Assembly (NCBI GenBank): GCA_021819535.1
Contig: JAKAQU010000168.1
Span: 1-6,617 of the forward strand
Source of the DNA: Pseudomonadota bacterium
GTDB lineage: Bacteria > Pseudomonadota > Alphaproteobacteria > Acetobacterales > Acetobacteraceae
Direction of reading: 5' to 3'
Length of the DNA stretch: 6,617 nucleotides
Shown: piece after piece, positions 1-4,460 of the stretch
How positions within the stretch are numbered: position 1 is the first letter of the stretch
Layout: each line of letters opens with the position of its first letter
The notes under the pieces: generated by a model
Told to the model about the DNA's origin: nothing
Databases searched by the model: none
The model's input: the letters and a program-made list of their open reading frames with translations, nothing else
Position numbers and translations under genes: made by a program

Positions 1-2
1 AT

Positions 3-59
3 GCCGGGCGGGTCGCGGCGCTGATGCCGCTCTATCTCGGCGAGGGGTTCCGGCCATAA
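3..59 (+). CDS. C-terminal end of an unidentified plus-strand gene (5' truncated by window edge)
   Basis: Only the last 18 codons and a TAA stop (57-59) are present. The tail reads AGRVAALMPLYLGEGFRP. Sixteen of the 18 sense codons end in G or C, as in the confirmed genes here, which supports real coding sequence rather than chance. The gene converges on the minus-strand SDR, and an A/T-rich hairpin block starts 26 nt after the stop, where a terminator would be expected. I do not recognise the protein from this tail, so no function is assigned. A chance open frame cannot be excluded at this length. Confidence 0.5.
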   Translation, partial: AGRVAALMPLYLGEGFRP

Positions 60-85
60 GGGTATGACGACCCCATCGGCATAGT

Positions 86-124
86 AAAAAAGTCTTTTTG
101 CTTCTTTTTCTTCAGAAAAAGAAG
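86..124. terminator. A/T-rich tandem hairpin block between convergent genes, probable bidirectional terminator
   Basis: Two adjacent inverted repeats lie between the converging stops at 59 and 144. The first is AAAAAG-T-CTTTTT (87-99). The second is a perfect 10-bp stem, CTTCTTTTTC (101-110) and GAAAAAGAAG (115-124), with a TTCA loop. Read on the minus strand, the 10-bp hairpin begins 20 nt after the SDR stop and is followed by A- and T-runs including six T (complement of 86-91), which resembles an intrinsic terminator. Read on the plus strand, the trailing sequence is less U-rich. The block stands out sharply from the surrounding GC-rich DNA. Terminator function is inferred from position and structure; the stem is weaker than a classical GC-rich one. 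Confidence 0.6.
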
Positions 125-143
125 AACCTTTCTGCCCTGCCCA

Positions 144-824
144 TCACGCGAGACACTGCCCCACGAGGCGCGGGGCGATGGTTTCGGGGCGCGGCAGTGT
201 CGTCGGGTCTTCGCCGGGCATGGCGCTCGCACGGAGGCGGGTTGCCATCGGGCCGGGATCGAACAGCGCAACCTGGAGCCGCGAGCCCTCGACCTCCTGC
301 GCCCAGGCGCGCACCAGATTGGCTGCCCCGGCCTTGGTCGCGCCGTAAGCGCCCCAATAGGCGCGCGCGGTTTCGGCCACCGTATCGGTGACGAACACCG
401 CCCGCCCGGCCTCGGCGATGGCGAGGAGCGGGCCGCAGCTTCGGATCAGGCGCCAGGTGGCGGCGAGATTGACGGCGACGACATCGTCCCAGTCGCGCGG
501 CAGGATATGCGGCGCCGGCGTCAGGCGCCCGAGGCTTGCCGCGCAATGAACCAGGATGTCGAGCCGGCGGAAACGCTCGAACAGGCTCGGCCCGAGGGCA
601 TCGAGCGCCTCGCCGTTTTCGAGATCGAGCGGCAAGAGCGTCGCCTTGCCGCCGATCGCGCGGATCAGGTCGTCGGTCTCTTCAAGTCCCCCCTGGCTCC
701 GCGCGGTGATCACCGGGTGGGCGCCGTTGCGGGCAAGCTCGATCGCGACTGCCCGGCCGAGCCCGCGGCTCGCACCGGTGACGAGGGCGATTTTGCCGGC
801 CAGCGGAAGGGTGGTCTCGGCCAT
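144..824 (-). CDS. Short-chain dehydrogenase/reductase (SDR), YciK-like
   Basis: A 226-residue classical SDR, probably a cytosolic NAD(P)(H)-dependent oxidoreductase of unknown substrate. Visible motifs are the Rossmann cofactor loop TGASRGLG (16-23), a modified NNAG region HCAAS (93-97), the structural Asn in VNL (N119), the catalytic pair YGATK (Y160, K164) and the DPG turn (189-191). The C-terminal half, with AYWGAY before the catalytic Tyr and TRLRASAMPGEDP near the end, resembles E. coli YciK as I recall it. The position usually held by the catalytic Ser, 12 residues before Tyr, is Thr148. The ATG overlaps the purF stop by one base (TGATG) and has no strong Shine-Dalgarno site, so translation is probably coupled to purF. 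The protein is slightly shorter than typical SDRs (about 240-250). The SDR fold is certain; the physiological role is not. Confidence 0.93.
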   Translation of the reverse strand: MAETTLPLAGKIALVTGASRGLGRAVAIELARNGAHPVITARSQGGLEETDDLIRAIGGKATLLPLDLENGEALDALGPSLFERFRRLDILVHCAASLGRLTPAPHILPRDWDDVVAVNLAATWRLIRSCGPLLAIAEAGRAVFVTDTVAETARAYWGAYGATKAGAANLVRAWAQEVEGSRLQVALFDPGPMATRLRASAMPGEDPTTLPRPETIAPRLVGQCLA

Positions 825-2272
825 CAGCGATGCTCGGTGAGCAGGCTGAGCTGGCGGTTCTCATTCTCTCCCTGATCCGCGAGCGGGATCGGGTAATCGC
901 CGGTGAAGCAGGCATCGCAGAAATGCGGTGCTGCGGCATCGCGTCCCTCGCGGCCGAGGGCGCGATAGAGGCCATCGAGAGAGACGAAGGCGAGGCTGTC
1001 GACGCCGATGAGGCGCGCCATCGCGGCGGTATCGTGGCGGGCGGCGAGAAGCTGGCTCTGCTCGGGGGTGTCGATGCCGTAGAAACAGGAATGCGTGGTC
1101 GGCGGCGAGGAGATGCGCAAATGCACTTCGCGTGCCCCGGCGGCGCGGACCATTTCGACGATCTTGCGGCTGGTGGTGCCGCGGACGATCGAATCATCGA
1201 CCAGCACGACGCGCCTTCCCTCCAATACCGGGCGGTTGGCGGAGTGTTTGAGGCGCACCCCGAGATGGCGGATCTGGTCGGTCGGCTCGATGAAGGTGCG
1301 GCCGATGTAATGGTTGCGGATGATGCCGAGTTCGAAGGGAACCCCGCTTTCCTCGGCATAGCCCATCGCCGCCGGCACGCCGGAATCCGGCACCGGCACC
1401 ACGACATCGGCGCCGGTCGCACTTTCACGGGCGAGTTCGCCGCCGATGCGCTTTCGTGCCTCGTAGACCGCCCGCCCCTCCATCACCGAATCGGGGCGGG
1501 CAAAATAGATGTATTCGAAGACGCAAAAGCGCGGGCGGGTGCGCCCGAAGGGTTTGATACTGTGGACACCGGAATCGTCGATCACCACCACCTCGCCGGG
1601 TTCGATGTCGCGGACGAACTCGGCGCCGACGATATCGAGGGCGCAGCTCTCGCTCGCCAGCACCCAGCCCGCGCCGAGCCGGCCGAGGATGAGCGGGCGC
1701 ACGCCGAGCGGGTCGCGCGCGCCGAGCAGCGCCTCATTGGTCAGCGCGACCAGGCTGTAAGCGCCGACGACCTGCTTTAACGCATCGATCAGCCGGTCGA
1801 CGACGGTGGAATAGAGGCTGATCGCGATGAGGTGGACGAAGACCTCTGAATCGGTGGTGGACTGGAACAGACAGCCGCGGCGCACGAGGGCGCGGCGCAG
1901 GGCGTGGGCGTTGGTGAGATTGCCGTTATGGCCGACGGCGAGGCCGCCGAACTCGAAATCGCCATAGAGCGGCTGGACGTTGCGCAGCACCGTCTCGCCG
2001 GTGGTCGCATAGCGGTTGTGGCCGACCGCGTGCGGGCCGGGGAGACCGGCGATCACCTTGGCGTCGCTGAAATTATCGCCGACCAGGCCGAGGCCGCGAT
2101 GGGAGTGGAATTGCTGCCCGTCATAGCTCACGATGCCGGTCGCTTCCTGGCCGCGATGCTGAAGGGCGTGCAGGCCGAGCGCGGTCAGTGCCGCGGCGTC
2201 GGTTGCGTTCCAAACCCCGAAGACGCCGCATTCCTCGTGCAGGGCGTCGTCGTCATCGCGCGTGATCGTCAT
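824..2272 (-). CDS. purF: Amidophosphoribosyltransferase (glutamine PRPP amidotransferase)
   Basis: This 482-residue enzyme catalyses the first committed step of de novo purine synthesis, making 5-phosphoribosylamine from PRPP and glutamine. The N-terminal Ntn-type glutaminase domain has nucleophile Cys15 in EECGVFG, followed by GHNRYATTG (84-92), GHNGNLTN (114-121) and TTDSE (139-143). The C-terminal phosphoribosyltransferase domain has FEYIYFARPDS (252-262) and the PRPP loop VVLVDDSIVRGTTS (355-368). The 14 residues before Cys15 would be a propeptide removed to expose the nucleophile, as in B. subtilis PurF. Cys250, Cys396, Cys452 and Cys455 match the [4Fe-4S] ligands of the B. subtilis-type enzyme. 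The chosen ATG overlaps the cvpA stop by 4 nt (ATGA) and has GGAGGAG 11 nt upstream; the frame is open further upstream, but that part is the cvpA shadow. The length is normal for the family. Confidence 0.98.
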   Translation of the reverse strand: MTITRDDDDALHEECGVFGVWNATDAAALTALGLHALQHRGQEATGIVSYDGQQFHSHRGLGLVGDNFSDAKVIAGLPGPHAVGHNRYATTGETVLRNVQPLYGDFEFGGLAVGHNGNLTNAHALRRALVRRGCLFQSTTDSEVFVHLIAISLYSTVVDRLIDALKQVVGAYSLVALTNEALLGARDPLGVRPLILGRLGAGWVLASESCALDIVGAEFVRDIEPGEVVVIDDSGVHSIKPFGRTRPRFCVFEYIYFARPDSVMEGRAVYEARKRIGGELARESATGADVVVPVPDSGVPAAMGYAEESGVPFELGIIRNHYIGRTFIEPTDQIRHLGVRLKHSANRPVLEGRRVVLVDDSIVRGTTSRKIVEMVRAAGAREVHLRISSPPTTHSCFYGIDTPEQSQLLAARHDTAAMARLIGVDSLAFVSLDGLYRALGREGRDAAAPHFCDACFTGDYPIPLADQGENENRQLSLLTEHR

Positions 2273-2871
2273 CGTGATCCTGTCTCCTCCGCCGCCCGCG
2301 CGGCGTGCGCGCCGAGCGCATAGCCGGTCGGGGCGGCGCGCAGCAAATCCTCGATCCCGAGCGCGTGCTGCTCGGGCGGCGGCGAAAGCCGGGGCCGGAA
2401 TTCCGCCGGCAGCTCGCCGATCGCCCAGTTCGCGCCGTGCGATATATAGGGCAGGCTGCGCGCGGCCAAAACCGGTGGCGGCCAGCGTTCCGGGGGGAGC
2501 AGCATCGCGGCGATGATATAGGCGAAGACCAGCAGGGCGGCGCCGCGGACGATGCCGAAGACGAGGCCGAGCGTGCGGTCGAGCCCGCCGAGGAGGGAGG
2601 TGCGGACGACGCGGGCGAGGGTTCCGGCGATCAGCGAGAAGAGGATCAATCCGGCGAGAAAAACGAGGCCGAAGGCGACCGGATCGGCGATGCCGGTATC
2701 GGGAATCCATTCCCGCACATGCGGCTGAGCGAGGCTGAAATAGCGGGTCGCGAGCCACACGGCGCCGACCCAGGCGCCGATGCCGAGGGCTTCGCGCACG
2801 AAGCCGCGCCCGAAGGCGAGGAGCGCCGAGACCGCCACCACGCCGAGCGCCGCGAGATCGACCCAGGTCAT
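2269..2871 (-). CDS. cvpA: CvpA family inner-membrane protein
   Basis: A 200-residue membrane protein of the CvpA family, named for colicin V production in E. coli, where cvpA is also immediately upstream of purF. Four hydrophobic segments are visible, at about 3-20, 28-46, 64-87 and 103-125. Family hallmarks are the glycine/arginine-rich FGRGFVREALG after the first segment (20-30) and LLGGLDRTLGLVFGIVRG (93-110) before the fourth. The C-terminal 75 residues are polar and proline-rich and probably face the cytoplasm. The stop overlaps the purF ATG by 4 nt. The start codon is the ATG at 2871, with a modest AGGG upstream; the MTWVD beginning is typical of the family. Its biochemical function is not established; links to cell envelope homeostasis are reported for the family. 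The family call rests on topology, motifs and gene order together. Confidence 0.93.
   Translation of the reverse strand: MTWVDLAALGVVAVSALLAFGRGFVREALGIGAWVGAVWLATRYFSLAQPHVREWIPDTGIADPVAFGLVFLAGLILFSLIAGTLARVVRTSLLGGLDRTLGLVFGIVRGAALLVFAYIIAAMLLPPERWPPPVLAARSLPYISHGANWAIGELPAEFRPRLSPPPEQHALGIEDLLRAAPTGYALGAHAARAAEETGSR
2284..2290 (-). promoter_or_regulatory. Shine-Dalgarno site for purF inside the cvpA 3' end
   Basis: On the minus strand the sequence is GGAGGAG, 11 nt before the purF ATG at 2272. It lies within the last codons of cvpA. This site and the ATGA overlap fix the purF start and suggest re-initiation or coupled translation. Confidence 0.65.
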
Positions 2872-2918
2872 GGCGAGACCCTATACACCGTCGCGCGAGG
2901 GGCGGCGAGGGGGGACCA

Positions 2919-3659
2919 TCATGCCGCATTCATCTCGGCGATGATTGCGCTTGCTGCCGCGCGCGGATCGGGTGCGGTGATGATCGGCCGGCCGACGACG
3001 AGATAATCGGCGCCCCGCGCGATCGCCGCCCGCGGTGTCGCGAGGCGCTGGTGATCGTCGCGCCCGCTTCCTGCCGGGCGGATGCCGGGGGTTGCGATCA
3101 GGAGGCGCTCGCCCCCGATGGCGCCCCCGATGTCGCTGCGGATGGCGTCGGGGTGGTCGGCGGCGGAGGCGATGATGCCATCGCACCCGGCCTCCAGCGC
3201 CTGGCGGGCGCGGCGGCGGACGAGTTCGTGCGCCGAGACCGTCGCCCCCATCTCGGCGAGTGCGGCGTCATCGAGGCTGGTGAGGACGGTGACGGCGAAA
3301 ATCTGCAATGGCGCATCGCCGCGCGCCGCCACCGCCGCCGCCATGATCCGCCGATCGCCATGAACGGTGATCAGGCTCGCCCCGCGCGCGGCAGCGATGG
3401 TGACGGCGCGGCCCACGGTTTCCGGGATGTCGTAGAGCTTGGCATCGAGAAAGAGCCGCCGCCCGCCGCCCGCGAGCCGGGCGATCAGGCGATCGACCCC
3501 GGGCGCGAACAGGAGGCCGAGCCCGAGCTTGAAGAACGACACCACGCCGTCGAGCCGCTCGGCCATGGCCTCGGCCTCGGCGATGCTCGCAAGATCGAGG
3601 GCGACGATCAGCCGCTCGGCCATCGCCCCCGGCACCACCCGTCTCGCCCCGCCCATCAT
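2919..3659 (-). CDS. pyrF: Orotidine 5'-phosphate decarboxylase
   Basis: Catalyses decarboxylation of OMP to UMP, the last step of de novo pyrimidine synthesis, in the cytosol. With the start chosen here the protein has 246 residues, close to the 245 of E. coli PyrF. The active-site set is visible: Asp22 in VALD, Lys44 in FFKLG, and Asp72-x-Lys74-x-x-Asp77 in LFLDAKLYDIPET, which fits the family signature. The phosphate-binding elements TPGIR and VVGRPI lie near the C-terminus. Tyr76 replaces the His common in DIP-type motifs. The ATG at 3659 (followed directly by a second ATG) has GGAGAGGGG just upstream. Alternatives are GTG at 3695, which has no good ribosome site, and ATG at 3623, giving 234 residues beginning MAERLIVALD. 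The gene lies 47 nt upstream of cvpA with no terminator visible between them, so it is probably the first gene of the minus-strand operon. Confidence 0.96.
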   Translation of the reverse strand: MMGGARRVVPGAMAERLIVALDLASIAEAEAMAERLDGVVSFFKLGLGLLFAPGVDRLIARLAGGGRRLFLDAKLYDIPETVGRAVTIAAARGASLITVHGDRRIMAAAVAARGDAPLQIFAVTVLTSLDDAALAEMGATVSAHELVRRRARQALEAGCDGIIASAADHPDAIRSDIGGAIGGERLLIATPGIRPAGSGRDDHQRLATPRAAIARGADYLVVGRPIITAPDPRAAASAIIAEMNAA

Positions 3660-3664
3660 CCTTG

Positions 3665-3673
3665 CCCCTCTCC
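3665..3673 (-). promoter_or_regulatory. Ribosome binding site supporting the pyrF start at 3659
   Basis: On the minus strand this reads GGAGAGGGG and ends 5 nt before the tandem ATG ATG at 3659-3654. It is a better match than anything before the downstream ATG at 3623 or the upstream GTG at 3695, and it decides the start used here. Confidence 0.5.
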
Positions 3674-3855
3674 GTTGCCCGGCGCCGAAGAACACCGAAA
3701 CCGGAGATTAGGCAAGCGACGGCCGGCGCGGCTGTTTCCCCAGGCTGGTCGCTCTGCAAGCCGCCATCAAACGCGACCTCGCCGGACACATGACCCCAAG
3801 CCCGTCATCTCGAAAGCCTCCGCCGCCTCACCCCTCGCCTCTCTCGATGCGATGA

Positions 3856-3861
3856 TATAAG
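3856..3861 (+). promoter_or_regulatory. Candidate -10 element for a leaderless GNAT transcript
   Basis: TATAAG matches the sigma-70 -10 consensus at five of six positions. Transcription from it would be expected to begin about 3867-3870, at or within a few bases of the ATG at 3870. No convincing -35 hexamer is found 16-18 nt upstream. No Shine-Dalgarno sequence lies between it and the ATG, which fits leaderless initiation. Confidence 0.35.
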
Positions 3862-3869
3862 CTCGGCGC

Positions 3870-4385
3870 ATGGAGATCCGCCCCGCCGCACCCGCCGATA
3901 TCCCCGAAATTCAGGCGATCTACGCCCATCACGTGCTGAACGGCACCGGCACTTTCGAGGAAATGCCGCCTTCGGTCGAGGAGATGGCGGGGCGTTTTGC
4001 CGCCTTCACCGCCGCCGGGGCGATCTGGCTGGTGGCCGGGGACGCGACCGGGGTGCTCGGCTATGCCTATGCCGCACGCTATCACAGCCGCGCCGCCTAT
4101 CGCTTCACCGCCGAGGACAGCGTCTATATCCGCGATGACCGGCGCGGCACCGGCGTCGGGCAGGCGCTTCTCGCCCCGCTCATCGACGCGGCGACGGAGG
4201 CCGGGTTTCGTCAGATGCTCGCGGTGATCGGGGATGCCGCCAATGCCGGCTCGATCGCGCTCCATCGCCGCCACGGTTTTGCCGAGGCCGGGCGGCTCCA
4301 CGCCGTCGGCTATAAATTCGGCCGCTGGCGCGATGTCGTCCTGATGCAGCGCCCGCTCGGCCAGGGGGACGCGGCAGCCCCTTGA
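3870..4385 (+). CDS. GNAT N-acetyltransferase, phosphinothricin acetyltransferase / YncA (MnaT)-like
   Basis: A 171-residue cytosolic acetyl-CoA-dependent N-acetyltransferase. Visible elements are the N-terminal strand MEIRPAAPADIPEIQAIY; AEDSVYI (81-87), the conserved acidic strand of the Pat/Bar/YncA subgroup; the acetyl-CoA pyrophosphate loop RRGTGVG (91-97); and the NxxSxxLHxxxGF element (N125, S128, L131-H132, G136-F137). Members acetylate small amines such as phosphinothricin, methionine sulfone/sulfoximine or other amino-acid analogues; the real substrate cannot be read from sequence. An in-frame TAA at 3858-3860 fixes the start at 3870, since no other start codon lies between. There is no Shine-Dalgarno site, so translation may be leaderless. 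The gene lies upstream of leuS in the same direction and the same reading frame, separated by one TGA. Broad family call is secure; the symbol is withheld because substrate specificity is unknown. Confidence 0.93.
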   Translation: MEIRPAAPADIPEIQAIYAHHVLNGTGTFEEMPPSVEEMAGRFAAFTAAGAIWLVAGDATGVLGYAYAARYHSRAAYRFTAEDSVYIRDDRRGTGVGQALLAPLIDAATEAGFRQMLAVIGDAANAGSIALHRRHGFAEAGRLHAVGYKFGRWRDVVLMQRPLGQGDAAAP

Positions 4386-4460
4386 TCGCGCGCCTTGCCC
4401 GGGGGGGGTTCTCTGACTAAAGACGGGTTTTCCCTTACCGAGACGAAAGCGAGCCGCGCC

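Larger units (their letters stand above)
3660..3869. other. Divergent intergenic region between pyrF and the GNAT gene
   Basis: This 210-nt spacer should hold the promoters for the pyrF-cvpA-purF-SDR unit (leftward) and the GNAT gene (rightward). On the minus strand a TAATCT hexamer (complement of 3706-3711) could be a -10 element for pyrF, but I see no matching -35. On the plus strand a TATAAG element lies just before the GNAT ATG. I see no clear operator palindrome, riboswitch or small gene in the rest. Confidence 0.4.

Noticed and set aside
830..1780. A 316-codon plus-strand open frame opposite purF
   Set aside because: It is antisense to a complete purF with intact catalytic motifs. The translation is His/Asp/Ala-rich and matches no family I recognise.
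2273..2929. N-terminal extension of purF in its open frame up to 2929
   Set aside because: The extra 219 residues are Arg/Ala-rich shadow translation of cvpA. PurF begins a short propeptide before CGVFG, and the ATG at 2272 has a good ribosome site and the ATGA overlap.
2305..3006. A 233-codon plus-strand open frame opposite cvpA
   Set aside because: It is antisense to cvpA, which has clear membrane segments and operon context. The plus-strand product is charged and repetitive in composition.
3051..3860. A 269-codon plus-strand open frame opposite pyrF and the intergenic region
   Set aside because: It is a shadow of pyrF; composition is compositional noise and no motif is present.
4395..4423. 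TTGCCC (4395-4400) and TAAAGA (4418-4423) as a leuS promoter with 17-bp spacing
   Set aside because: The -10 matches consensus at only three of six positions and the -35 is equally weak, so it is not listed as a feature; cotranscription with the GNAT gene is just as likely.
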